Shown: positions 49,471 through 58,054 of the stretch, one piece after another | Position numbering within the stretch: position 1 is the first letter of the stretch | How the letters are laid out: every line of letters begins with the position of its first letter | Program-made: the position numbers and the translations under genes | The notes under the pieces: model-generated | Told to the model about the DNA's origin: nothing | The model's database searches: none | The model's input: the letters and a program-made list of their open reading frames with translations, nothing else | Source of the DNA: Clostridioides difficile_D | Lineage (GTDB): Bacteria > Bacillota > Clostridia > Peptostreptococcales > Peptostreptococcaceae | Direction of reading: 5' to 3' | Assembly (NCBI GenBank): GCA_945861085.1 | Contig: OX244046.1 | Span: 3,782,001 to 3,846,000, forward strand | Length of the DNA: 64,000 nucleotides

Positions 49471-50572
49471 TTTGAATTGTTATTAGTCTTAACCCTTCTT
49501 TTAATATATTTATACTTGCATTTATATCTCTATTGTGAGTTTCATTACAACTAGGACAAATCCATTCTCTTATATTTAAGTTCTTAACTTCCTCGTTTTT
49601 ATACCCACATTTATTGCATATTTGTGAACTTGCAAAGAATTTACCTACCTTTACAATTTGTCTACCATACCAATTAGCCTTGTATTCTAATTGACGAATA
49701 AATTCTGACCATGATACATCTGAAATTAAGCGAGATAGTTTACGATTTCTAATCATATTCTTTACTTGTAAATCTTCTATGCAAATAATATCGTTCTCTT
49801 TTATTAATTTAGTAGATAGTTTTTGTAGAAAATCATTTCTTTGATTAGCTATATGTTCTTGAAGTCTTGCAACTTTTAATCTTGCTTTATTTCTATTTAA
49901 ACTACCGATTGTTTTTCTCGATAATTCTCTTTGTAATTTAGCAAGTTTTTTTAATGACTTCTTAAGATACTTCGGATTTTCTATAAATTCTCCACAATTT
50001 GAGATACAAAATTCTTTAATTCCTAAATCTAAACCTATCTGATTGTTAGTATTTTCAAATACTTCAGTATCTACATCAGTACAACATAATGATACATAAT
50101 ATCTACCACTTGGTTCTTTAGATATAGTAGCATTAAGTATTCTACCTTTAGGGACTTGTTTATCCCTTACCTTAACCATACCAAGTTTAGGTAGTTTTAT
50201 ATGTTGACCACAATACATAATGTTTCCATTTGTAAAGTTAGTTTTATATGAAAACCTATTAATTTTCTTTGATTTAAATTTAGGAAATCCTGCCTTTTTT
50301 TTAAAGAATTTTTCATATGCATTATCTAAATCTTTTAAGGCGTTTTGTAGTGAAAATTTGTCAGGTTCTTTAAGCCACTTTAATTCTTTTTTTAAATTGG
50401 TCAAATCAGAACTGCACTGTTTATAAGTAAAAGTTTCTTTATCGTTTTTATAAACATCTATTCTTTTAGCAAGATATTTATTATATACAAATCTACAACA
50501 TCCAAAAGTTTTGTTAATTAACTCTTGCTGTTTTTTATTTGGATACATTCTAAACTTATAAGCTTTTTCCAC
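49463..50572 (-). CDS. tnpB: TnpB RNA-guided nuclease of the IStron (369 aa)
   Basis: IS605-family OrfB/TnpB, ancestor-type relative of Cas12. The RuvC residues are all present: D182 in QIGLDLGIKEF, E266 in IICIEDLQV and D349 in HNRDINASINI. The zinc ribbon is intact (C319/C322 in CNKCGYKN and C339/C342 in CPSCN). The N-terminal domain (KAYKFRMYPNKKQQELI) is typical. The start is GTG with GTGAGGCG about seven bases upstream. Full length with no frameshift, so it is probably active. Known TnpBs cut empty target sites and help keep the element. Codon use is as AT-rich as its neighbours. No transposase lies beside it. Confidence 0.93.
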   Translation of the reverse strand: MEKAYKFRMYPNKKQQELINKTFGCCRFVYNKYLAKRIDVYKNDKETFTYKQCSSDLTNLKKELKWLKEPDKFSLQNALKDLDNAYEKFFKKKAGFPKFKSKKINRFSYKTNFTNGNIMYCGQHIKLPKLGMVKVRDKQVPKGRILNATISKEPSGRYYVSLCCTDVDTEVFENTNNQIGLDLGIKEFCISNCGEFIENPKYLKKSLKKLAKLQRELSRKTIGSLNRNKARLKVARLQEHIANQRNDFLQKLSTKLIKENDIICIEDLQVKNMIRNRKLSRLISDVSWSEFIRQLEYKANWYGRQIVKVGKFFASSQICNKCGYKNEEVKNLNIREWICPSCNETHNRDINASINILKEGLRLITIQNK

Positions 50573-50839
50573 TGCTATCGCCTCACTTTAATTGTTTTTT
50601 GATACACTTTTTAATGATTTTATCATATTTAATATATTATATAATGCTGTGGTGAACAATTTATTAATCACCTATCATAATATTAACAAATGTAATTATT
50701 TAAAACAATTATTTAGAAGGTCTTATATTTAATTTTAAATAACATATTTAAGAACCGTAAGTCTTAACTTTTATCATTTTTGAGGTTGTCGTTCACATAA
50801 GTTCGCTACTACCTATGCAGTTCTCTTATGAACTTCTTA

Positions 50840-51229
50840 CACTTTCATGCAAGCACAGACTATATCTTATCCTTCGGCATTATCCGTTAAGGTCTACCCA
50901 CTTCCACTACCAATAGCTTGTAGTGTACTTCCCTCAAGAGGAATAGTCGTTGAAGTTTCTCCTATTCGGAGTTTACCTGCTGATTGCCCATTTTAAAGTA
51001 CTTAGGGTTTAACCTTATACCATCTAACCAATTTTTTCTACTTTCGTAACTTTCACACTTAGGTTTATTTCATCCTTATGTTTTAGTTTGGTTAGCTTTA
51101 GGGGTTTTTAGCAATTCAAGTAGTATTGGATAGGTTCTATCCTATCTCTACATATAAGTTTCCCTATATGCTGACTATTTTAGCCACTAACTCATGCCTA
51201 AAGTCACGAGTGTGCGTAGCTATTTTTTA
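50840..51229 (-). ncRNA. Group I self-splicing intron, 5' domain and catalytic core
   Basis: Conserved group I elements are read on the minus strand in order. The guide GTCAG (51171-51175) pairs with the exon end TTGAT, ending in the U-G pair required at the 5' splice site. P/Q lies around AATCAGCAGGTAAACTCC (50968-50985). R is CTTCAACGACTATTC (50941-50955) and S is AAGATATAGTC (50858-50868). R and S share ACTA/TAGT pairing as in P7. The 3' splice site is far downstream at the element end, so the intron RNA includes tnpB. Subgroup was not determined; the R/S form resembles IA. Confidence 0.85.
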
Positions 51230-51741
51230 ATCAAAAATACAAGTGTACCTTTATTATTTGCAAGAGCATTCCAGTTTAATTCTCCGCTATCATCACCCTT
51301 TAAATGACCTGTTATTACATGAAATGATGAAGCATGGTCTCTATGTGTTATAGGTATACCAGCATAACATAAACCTCCTATAGCAGAAGTTATACCTGGA
51401 ACTACTTCAAATTCTATACCTTCATCTACTAAAGTCTCTGCTTCTTCTCCTCCTCTACCAAACACATAAGGGTCTCCACCCTTAAGACGAGTTACAAGTT
51501 TTCCTTCTTTAGCTTTTTCTGCTATGATTCTATTTATATCTTCTTGTGGCAAAATATGATTACTTGACGCCTTTCCTACATATATAAGTTCACAATCAGA
51601 CTTAGCTTCTCTTAAATAGCTACTATTTGCTAATCTATCATACACTATTACATCCGACTTTCTTATACACTCTAAACCTTTTAAAGTCATGAGTTTATAA
51701 TCACCTGGTCCTGCCCCTACTAAGTAAACCTTACCCTTCAT
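51230..51741 (-). CDS. cobA: cobA-hemD fusion, 5' exon: uroporphyrinogen-III C-methyltransferase
   Basis: First half of the split gene, 170 codons plus two bases. SAM-dependent methyltransferase that turns uroporphyrinogen III into precorrin-2, the branch to siroheme and B12. Motifs are VYLVGAGPGDYKLMTLKG, VIVYDRLAN and LVTRLKGGDPYVFGRGGEEA. Without splicing the frame runs four codons past the junction (IKK, then stop), giving an inactive 173-residue product lacking about 70 C-terminal residues of the domain. The ATG at 51741 is preferred because GGAG lies ten bases upstream; an ATG three codons earlier is too close to it. It overlaps the hemC stop by 11 bases. Confidence 0.92.
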
Positions 51742-52636
51742 AATTCTCATACTCCTTCAACACAAGTTTAGCTAACTTTAAACCTAACTCTCTAGGAGAA
51801 GAAATATCTCCATCTATGGACTTGATTACTACTTTATTTCCTTCTGAATCTCCATATAAGCCAGTAAGATGTATTTTATCTTGGATTATTTCACAATAAG
51901 CTGCCATTGGAATATGACAACTTCCATTTACACCATCCAAAAATCCTCTTTCAGCCAATATTTGGATTTCTGTATTCTCATCTTTTAGTGAATTCACTAT
52001 TTCCTCTATCTTACTATCGTTACTTCTAATCTCAATAGCTAAGGCTCCTTGGGCAGGTGCTGGAATAACAACATCAACAGGTAAATAAGAACTTATTTTG
52101 TCTTGTAAATTAGCTCTTATTATTCCTGATGCTGCCAACACAATCCCATGCATATTTTCATCTTTTATTTTTCGTATCCTAGTTTCCACATTACCTCTAA
52201 CTTGCACTATATTTAAGTCAGGTCTTTGTTTCAATAATTGAAATTTTCTTCTTTTACTTCCTGTTCCTATTACTGCTCCATGAGGTAAATCATCTAAATT
52301 TTTATATCCTTCTCTAAGTATTAAAACATCTCTTGGGTCTTCTCTCTTAGGTGTATGAGCAAATTTTAGTCCATCTGCTAAATAAGAAGGCATATCCTTC
52401 ATACTATGTACTGCTATATCTATTTTTCTGTCTAATAATTGTTGCTCTATTTCTTTGACAAACAATCCTTTATCGCCTATTTTATCCAGCGAAACATTTT
52501 GAATTAAATCTCCTTTTGTCTTTATAACTTTAATTTCAAAACTAATCTCTGGATACTTCTTTTTCAATTCATTTATTACCCATTCAGTTTGTATAAGCGC
52601 TAGATTACTACCCCTAGTTCCAACCACTATATTCAT
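51731..52636 (-). CDS. hemC: Porphobilinogen deaminase (hydroxymethylbilane synthase, 301 aa)
   Basis: Polymerises four porphobilinogens to hydroxymethylbilane. The N-terminus NIVVGTRGSNLALIQTEWV, the substrate site HSMKDMPSYL and arginine-rich loop GTGSKRRKFQL are present. The cysteine that holds the dipyrromethane cofactor is in GVNGSCHIPMAAYC. Length is standard. It starts 12 bases after the CbiK-CbiL gene. Confidence 0.97.
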   Translation of the reverse strand: MNIVVGTRGSNLALIQTEWVINELKKKYPEISFEIKVIKTKGDLIQNVSLDKIGDKGLFVKEIEQQLLDRKIDIAVHSMKDMPSYLADGLKFAHTPKREDPRDVLILREGYKNLDDLPHGAVIGTGSKRRKFQLLKQRPDLNIVQVRGNVETRIRKIKDENMHGIVLAASGIIRANLQDKISSYLPVDVVIPAPAQGALAIEIRSNDSKIEEIVNSLKDENTEIQILAERGFLDGVNGSCHIPMAAYCEIIQDKIHLTGLYGDSEGNKVVIKSIDGDISSPRELGLKLAKLVLKEYENYEG

Positions 52637-52648
52637 ATTAAGTCTCCT

Positions 52649-54139
52649 TTAAATATTGCTTTCACCTATTTTATTATCTTTATTTACTAGTATAGTAGAA
52701 AAATAAGATATCTTCTCTTCAAGATGCGCTTCTTTTAAATCTGTAAACACATTTTCGCTTTCTTGGGAAGAATTACTTACTAAAATAGCATGTTCTATTA
52801 AATCATACTTTTCTAATTTTTTTATTATTTCTTTGAAATTTTTATATACCTTCATCAATACTATTGAATTATAATTTTGCAAAGCATACTCTATCTTATC
52901 ATCTTCCATAGTACAAGGAATTACTACTAATGCTTCTTTATCCATGACTAATGGAAAATTCTGATTAGATGCTATATTAGAAAATGATGAAATTCCTGGT
53001 ATAGTTTCGACTTCTATCTCTCCTAATATTCTTTTCATTATATACACATATGTACTATAAATCATAGGGTCTCCTAATGTGACAAACCCTACATTTTTCC
53101 CATCATTAACATCTGAGATAATCTCTTGTGCTACATTATCCCAAGCTAAGCTCTTTTCATTCCCATCAAAACTCATTGGGAAATGTCTAGACTTTATCTC
53201 AACTGATTCAGGTAAATATTCACTAACTATTGATAAAGCTAGACTATCTCCACCTTTTTTTGATTCTGGAGTGTATAGAATATCCAGTTTCTTTAAAGTG
53301 CTAACCGCCTTTATTGTAAGTAAAGAACCATCTCCTGGTCCTGCTCCTATACCATAAAACTTAGCATTTTCTGCACATTTAAGAGCATGACGAACAAATT
53401 TATCTTGTATATAAGAATTTTCTCCTAGTCCTTTTAAATGAATTCTTACATTAAATTCATTTTCTTCTAGTATTGTTTTCCAAGAATCTTCTTCATCTCC
53501 TGCCATATCATTTATAGCATGGTCTCCTGCAACTAACATAAATGGCATCAAATTTACAGTTTTTATATTTCCTTCTTTCAGTCGTCTTATTACATGTTCT
53601 ATTTCTGGATACCCTTCAACTGTGCCAACATAAGCATTTACTCCATTATCTCTAAGCATGTATTCTAATGCTGGATATGCTGAATGTGATTCATGAAGTG
53701 TTCCATGTCCCATAAATACTACTGCTTCATCACTTTCCATATGAGGAATTTGATGCTTAATTGCCTCTACAGCTTCCTGATAATCTTCAATATGTGTAAG
53801 TAAAGGTCTTCCTAATACAATCTTTTTAAATTTAGAAGAATAGCCATCTACTTGTTCCTTTAATTTGTTAAATTCTTCTCCACATATAATATGAAGTGTT
53901 TGAATTATTACTTCATCATATCCTTGCTCATATATTTTATCTAAAGCTTGTATAGGATTATCTATGTCTATTCCATCTCTTTTTTTTATTTTGTTTATTA
54001 TCATATTGGATGTATAAGCTCTAAAAAAATCATAATTTTTTAATGAATTTTTTATTTTATCTTCACATATATCTATTGTCTTTTCTCTTGTTTCATGATA
54101 ACTTGTACCAAAACTCACTACTAATAAGGCTTTCTTCAT
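52649..54139 (-). CDS. cbiKL: CbiK-CbiL fusion: sirohydrochlorin cobaltochelatase + cobalt-factor II C20-methyltransferase (496 aa)
   Basis: Two successive steps of the anaerobic B12 route on one chain. Residues 1 to about 255 are CbiK (KKALLVVSFGTSYHETREKT), with the metal-site histidines in LHIICGEEFNKL and GHGTLHESHSAYPALEY. Residues about 262-496 are a SAM methyltransferase of the CbiL class (FYGIGAGPGDGSLLTIKAVS, FVTLGDPMIYSTYVYIMKRI, TIPGISSFSNIA). The join has no stop or shift. A fused pair would hand cobalt-sirohydrochlorin straight to the methylase. It lies 18 bases after cbiJ. Confidence 0.93.
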   Translation of the reverse strand: MKKALLVVSFGTSYHETREKTIDICEDKIKNSLKNYDFFRAYTSNMIINKIKKRDGIDIDNPIQALDKIYEQGYDEVIIQTLHIICGEEFNKLKEQVDGYSSKFKKIVLGRPLLTHIEDYQEAVEAIKHQIPHMESDEAVVFMGHGTLHESHSAYPALEYMLRDNGVNAYVGTVEGYPEIEHVIRRLKEGNIKTVNLMPFMLVAGDHAINDMAGDEEDSWKTILEENEFNVRIHLKGLGENSYIQDKFVRHALKCAENAKFYGIGAGPGDGSLLTIKAVSTLKKLDILYTPESKKGGDSLALSIVSEYLPESVEIKSRHFPMSFDGNEKSLAWDNVAQEIISDVNDGKNVGFVTLGDPMIYSTYVYIMKRILGEIEVETIPGISSFSNIASNQNFPLVMDKEALVVIPCTMEDDKIEYALQNYNSIVLMKVYKNFKEIIKKLEKYDLIEHAILVSNSSQESENVFTDLKEAHLEEKISYFSTILVNKDNKIGESNI

Positions 54140-54157
54140 ATATTCTCCTCCTAAAAA

Positions 54158-54910
54158 TTACACAAGTATGTCTTTAATTTTATTTATGTCATTAATTACG
54201 TTTTCGTAGTTAATCAATTCTCTTTTTATAATTATTACAGGTATATTGAAAGTTTTACATGCATTTACTTTCTCTAAAAAACCACCAGCTATTCCACTTT
54301 CTTTTGTTATAACTAAGTCTATGTTGTAATGTTTATATACTTCTTCGTTTATACACTGACTAAACGGGCCTTTCATAGCTATTATATTATCTGCATTTAA
54401 ACCTAATTTTTCACAACTTAATATGACTTCACTAGTTGGAAGAACTCTAACAACTAAATTTTTATCATTTATTTCTTCTACAAATTTATTTAGATTTTTA
54501 CTTCCTGTTCCTATGAATATATTTTTTCCTATTTTATTTGCTATTTTACAGGCTTCTTCGATTGTATCTACTATAAATTTATTGTCATAATCTATTTCTT
54601 CAATTAGAGATTTCCTCTCAAACCTTATATAATCTATATTTGATAACTTTGCACAAGTAATAGCATTTTGGGATACCTCAACTGCATAAGGATGAGTGGC
54701 ATCTATTATTTTCACTATATTATTATCTCTTATAAATTTTAGCATATCTTCTTTTCCAAGCTTCCCTAAAATTACATTTTCTGCATGTCGTTGTGCAAGT
54801 TCCTTTCCATAATCTGTAGTCACTGAAAGTATATATGGTTGATTTTTCAGTTCATTTATCTTATCACATATAGATAGACTATCTGAAGTTCCTCCTAAAA
54901 TCAAAATCAT
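54158..54910 (-). CDS. cbiJ: Cobalt-precorrin-6A reductase CbiJ (250 aa)
   Basis: NAD(P)H-dependent reduction of a double bond in the corrin ring. The N-terminal MILILGGTSDSLSICDKINE and the conserved DATHPYAVEVSQNAITCAK and IGTGSKNL identify CbiJ/CobK. The start overlaps the cbiH stop by four bases (ATGA), so translation is coupled. Confidence 0.92.
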   Translation of the reverse strand: MILILGGTSDSLSICDKINELKNQPYILSVTTDYGKELAQRHAENVILGKLGKEDMLKFIRDNNIVKIIDATHPYAVEVSQNAITCAKLSNIDYIRFERKSLIEEIDYDNKFIVDTIEEACKIANKIGKNIFIGTGSKNLNKFVEEINDKNLVVRVLPTSEVILSCEKLGLNADNIIAMKGPFSQCINEEVYKHYNIDLVITKESGIAGGFLEKVNACKTFNIPVIIIKRELINYENVINDINKIKDILV

Positions 54911-55632
54911 ACCGTATAACCTCTTGGAGTTATCATCAACTCACCATCAATATAAGTAGATTTATTTCCGATTATAACCATCGTGGTCATATCGACTTTT
55001 TCAAAGTCCATATTTTCAAAAGTACATACAAATTTTTCTTCTTTTTCTCTACCTACATCTTTTACCACTCCAACAGGTGTATCTCCACTTTTAAACTCAC
55101 CCATTATTTTAAATGCTTTGCTTAGATGCTCACTTCTTCCCTTACTTCTTGGATTATATAAACAAATTACAAAATCAGCTTCAGCAGCTAATCTCAACCT
55201 TTTTTCAATTACCTCCCATGGAGTCATTAAATCGCTTAAACTTATGTGACAGAAATCGTGCATAATAGGAGCTCCAAGTATAGCCGCTGCACCAATGCTT
55301 GCAGTAACACCTGGAATCACTTTTACTTTTATATCTTCATCTTCTTTAGATATTAACTCTAGAATAAGTCCTGCCATTCCATATATTCCAGCATCACCAC
55401 TACTTACAACTGCTACTTTTTTTCCTTTCTTTGCTTCCTCTACTGCTTGTTTACATCTATCAACTTCTTGCCTCATACCATTTTGAATTATTTCTTTATC
55501 CTGTATAAATTCTTCTATTAAATTTATATAAGTCTTATACCCAACAATAGCCTCAGAATCTTCTATTGCTTTTATTGCCTCTAAAGTCATTGTATCTTTA
55601 CTTCCTGGTCCAATTCCTACAACGTATATCAT
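54907..55632 (-). CDS. cbiH: Cobalt-precorrin-3 C17-methyltransferase CbiH (241 aa)
   Basis: SAM methyltransferase that drives ring contraction. Motifs are YVVGIGPGSKDTMTLEAIKA, VAVVSSGDAGIYGMAGLI and VIPGVTASIGAAAILGAPI with HDFCHISLSDLMTPW, the CbiH form. It overlaps cbiG by four bases. Shorter than forms fused to ferredoxin domains. Confidence 0.93.
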   Translation of the reverse strand: MIYVVGIGPGSKDTMTLEAIKAIEDSEAIVGYKTYINLIEEFIQDKEIIQNGMRQEVDRCKQAVEEAKKGKKVAVVSSGDAGIYGMAGLILELISKEDEDIKVKVIPGVTASIGAAAILGAPIMHDFCHISLSDLMTPWEVIEKRLRLAAEADFVICLYNPRSKGRSEHLSKAFKIMGEFKSGDTPVGVVKDVGREKEEKFVCTFENMDFEKVDMTTMVIIGNKSTYIDGELMITPRGYTV

Positions 55633-56750
55633 ATTTTTATTCTCCCTACTGAAAAAGTTATTCCTTTGTATTTATGTTTTTCAACTATTAAATTACCTTT
55701 GCTCAAAATATATGCTACAGGTTCTGCTACTGAATACACCCCTACATTTTTTTTAACAAAATCAGACTTATCAAATAGATTATCAACCTTGGATATTTCA
55801 TCTATCGAAAATGTCTTAAATGGTACTTTTAGTGTTCTTGATAAATCAATTATGGCTTTTTCATCTTTTTTCAGCTCTATGCTTCCAACTGTGTTTATTG
55901 CTCTAATATCTATATTTTGTTTATTAAGAAATTCTACAAGTGAATTATACATTAACTTGCTATCGGTATTTCTTCTACAACCAATTCCTATCACTATATC
56001 TTTTGGAATTACCTTTACTATTTTTTCGTTACTACAGTCATGTTCAAATTTATTATCCATGTTTAAATTTCCAATATCTCTAATACAATTTATTTTATGG
56101 CTTACTATAACTACCTTTTCTATGTAATTATTTGAAAAACTATCTTTTAATTCGTTACTATTTTCTATAAACTTAAATCCTCTAGTATCAACTTGATATC
56201 CCTCATCAACATACAAACCAACACATTTATTGTTCACTAGCATAGAATTCACTTCTTTTACATTTTCTCTGAAGTTATCAATGTATGCATCTAGATTTTT
56301 TGCTATCATGTCTAAAGAAGCTTTTTGGTTTACATCAGTAGCTGTTGTTATTACTGGATTAGCATCAATAAGACTACTTATATAATGTGTTAAACTGTTT
56401 GCTCCTCCAATATGCCCACTCAATAAACTTATTACGTTTTTGCCTTTTTCATCCATCACTAAAATTGCAGGGTCACTAAACTTACTCACTATATATGGTG
56501 CTATACTTCGTACAACTATACCTGTAGCCATTATAAATACTATATAATCAAATTTATTAAATACTTCTCCTACAAAATCACTTAGCTTCTTTTGAACTAT
56601 ATGTACACATATTTCTTCATCATATAAATCACTTTTTTTATTTTTTATTTGATATACAACACAGTTATTTAATAGAGATTTTATCTTTATAGCTAGATTT
56701 TTCCCATTTTCTGTAATACAGATTATGGCAATATTACCCTCTATACTCAT
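55629..56750 (-). CDS. cbiG: Cobalt-precorrin-5A hydrolase CbiG (373 aa)
   Basis: Opens the lactone and releases acetaldehyde in the anaerobic route. The N-terminal domain has MATGIVVRSIAPYIVSKFSD and LLSGHIGGANSLTHYI. The C-terminal domain carries IVIGIGCRRNTDSKLMYNSL. The ATG at 56750 follows AAGGA by eight bases and is preferred to an ATG six codons upstream. Overlaps cbiF by 17 bases. Confidence 0.92.
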   Translation of the reverse strand: MSIEGNIAIICITENGKNLAIKIKSLLNNCVVYQIKNKKSDLYDEEICVHIVQKKLSDFVGEVFNKFDYIVFIMATGIVVRSIAPYIVSKFSDPAILVMDEKGKNVISLLSGHIGGANSLTHYISSLIDANPVITTATDVNQKASLDMIAKNLDAYIDNFRENVKEVNSMLVNNKCVGLYVDEGYQVDTRGFKFIENSNELKDSFSNNYIEKVVIVSHKINCIRDIGNLNMDNKFEHDCSNEKIVKVIPKDIVIGIGCRRNTDSKLMYNSLVEFLNKQNIDIRAINTVGSIELKKDEKAIIDLSRTLKVPFKTFSIDEISKVDNLFDKSDFVKKNVGVYSVAEPVAYILSKGNLIVEKHKYKGITFSVGRIKI

Positions 56751-57489
56751 GTTTAAAATCCTTGTCATATAACTTTGAGTTATTATATTCTTCTCCTAAA
56801 AATCTTCCAACCATTATTAAAGCAGTCTTATTTATGTTGTTTTCTTTAACTTTTACAGCTATATCACTTAAAGTTCCTTTAACTATTTTTTCATCTGCCC
56901 AAGTTGCTTTATATATAACTGCTATAGGAGTATCTTTTGGATATCCACCTTCCAGTAATCTAGACACAACTTTCTCAATTTCTTGAACAGATAAAAATAT
57001 TACCATAGATGTTTGGTGCTTAGCATATGATTGTATTGATTCTTTCTCTGGAACCGGAGTTCTGCCTTCCATTCTTGTTATAATTACACTTTGAGAAATT
57101 TCTGGAACTGTATATTCAACTCCTAAAGATGAAGCTGCTCCTAAAAACGAACTTACTCCTGGTGTGCAGTCATAATCTATATTCAATTTGTTTAAATCTT
57201 CCACTTGTTCCCTAATTGAACCATATATAGAAAAATCACCTGTTTGTAATCTCACAACAGATTTATTATTTTCTATACCCTCTCTCATAACATCTATTAT
57301 CTCTTGTAAATCCATATGTGCGCTATTATGTATTTGGCAACCTTCTTTACAGTATTCTAAAAGTTCAGGATTAACAAGTGAGCCTGCATATATTACCACA
57401 TCTGCATTGCTCAATAATTTGTATCCCTTTAATGTTATTAGCTCTTTATCTCCAGGTCCTGCTCCTACAAAATGTACTTTATTCATCAT
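56734..57489 (-). CDS. cbiF: Cobalt-precorrin-4 C11-methyltransferase CbiF (about 251 aa)
   Basis: SAM methyltransferase. Motifs KVHFVGAGPGDKELITLKGY, VIYAGSLVNPELLEYC and RLQTGDFSIYGSIREQ identify CbiF. Three ATG codons lie in a row after AAGGGG; the middle one has the best spacing (six bases), and the start is uncertain by one codon. It overlaps the end of cbiT. Confidence 0.93.
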   Translation of the reverse strand: MMNKVHFVGAGPGDKELITLKGYKLLSNADVVIYAGSLVNPELLEYCKEGCQIHNSAHMDLQEIIDVMREGIENNKSVVRLQTGDFSIYGSIREQVEDLNKLNIDYDCTPGVSSFLGAASSLGVEYTVPEISQSVIITRMEGRTPVPEKESIQSYAKHQTSMVIFLSVQEIEKVVSRLLEGGYPKDTPIAVIYKATWADEKIVKGTLSDIAVKVKENNINKTALIMVGRFLGEEYNNSKLYDKDFKHEYRG

Positions 57490-58054
57490 CATTTTCCCCT
57501 TTTTCACAAGATATTATATATATAGGATTTAGTGGTTTAAAGTATTCACCTTTTCCTAGTTTCTCTAGTTTAGAAACATTCAAAACACATACATCTATTT
57601 CTTTAAATCCATGTTTTTTAAGCAGTTTTAAAGTTTGATTAAATGTGTCTATTATTATAAAATTGGCTACAAGTCTTCCTCCTGTAACCAGATTTTTTTT
57701 AGACCATTCTATTATCTCTTCCAGATTATTTCCTGTTCCCCCAAGAAAAATAGACTCAACTTGGGTATTTAATCCTACATTAATTGGGGCATACCCTTTT
57801 ATTACTTCTATATTTTTTAAGTTAAACTTTTTTATGTTTTTATCTATAAGTTCTATAGCATCATCATTTTTCTCTATGGATATAACATTTAAATTAGGAT
57901 AATTGTATGCAGCTTCAATACTTACACTTCCTGTACCAGCCCCTATGTCTATGAAATTTTTAGCATTTACTAAATTTAACTTACTTATTGATATTGCTCT
58001 AACTTCTTCTTTGGTAATTGGAACTTTACCTGTTATAAATTCACTATTCTTCAT
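57479..58054 (-). CDS. cbiT: Cobalt-precorrin-6B C15-methyltransferase (decarboxylating) CbiT (191 aa)
   Basis: SAM methyltransferase that also removes a carboxyl group at C12. The fold is class I with FIDIGAGTGSVSIEAAYNYP as motif I and GKVPITKEEVRAISISKL at the start, as in CbiT. It is separate from CbiE here, whereas aerobic CobL fuses the two. The start overlaps cbiE by 11 bases. Confidence 0.93.
   Translation of the reverse strand: MKNSEFITGKVPITKEEVRAISISKLNLVNAKNFIDIGAGTGSVSIEAAYNYPNLNVISIEKNDDAIELIDKNIKKFNLKNIEVIKGYAPINVGLNTQVESIFLGGTGNNLEEIIEWSKKNLVTGGRLVANFIIIDTFNQTLKLLKKHGFKEIDVCVLNVSKLEKLGKGEYFKPLNPIYIISCEKGENDDE

Larger units (their letters stand above)
49346..51229 (-). mobile_element. 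IStron (CdISt1-like): group I intron plus TnpB element inserted in cobA-hemD
   Basis: A 1,884-base chimera with a group I intron core near its 5' end and a TnpB gene of the IS605 class near its 3' end. It is inserted directly after TTGAT (51230-51234), the known target of C. difficile IStrons, and ends GGTTCAG with the omega guanosine before GGGAATC. Both ends carry subterminal hairpins that share GTGACTTTAG (51190-51211 and 49354-49374), like IS200/IS605 ends. Removal as RNA rejoins the host gene exactly in frame (512 + 988 = 1,500 bases). No tnpA/tlpA transposase is present, so movement would need one in trans. CdISt1 itself is known from C. difficile tcdA. Its presence in this gene is what the sequence shows here. 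Confidence 0.9.

Noticed and set aside
50573..50760. TnpA/TlpA transposase remnant upstream of tnpB
   Set aside because: The stretch is AT-rich with stops in all frames and shows no HUH or Y1 motif.
51220..51750. cobA as a truncated pseudogene
   Set aside because: The stop lies inside the element, not the host gene, and the joined exons give a complete fusion protein, so a spliced gene is the better reading.
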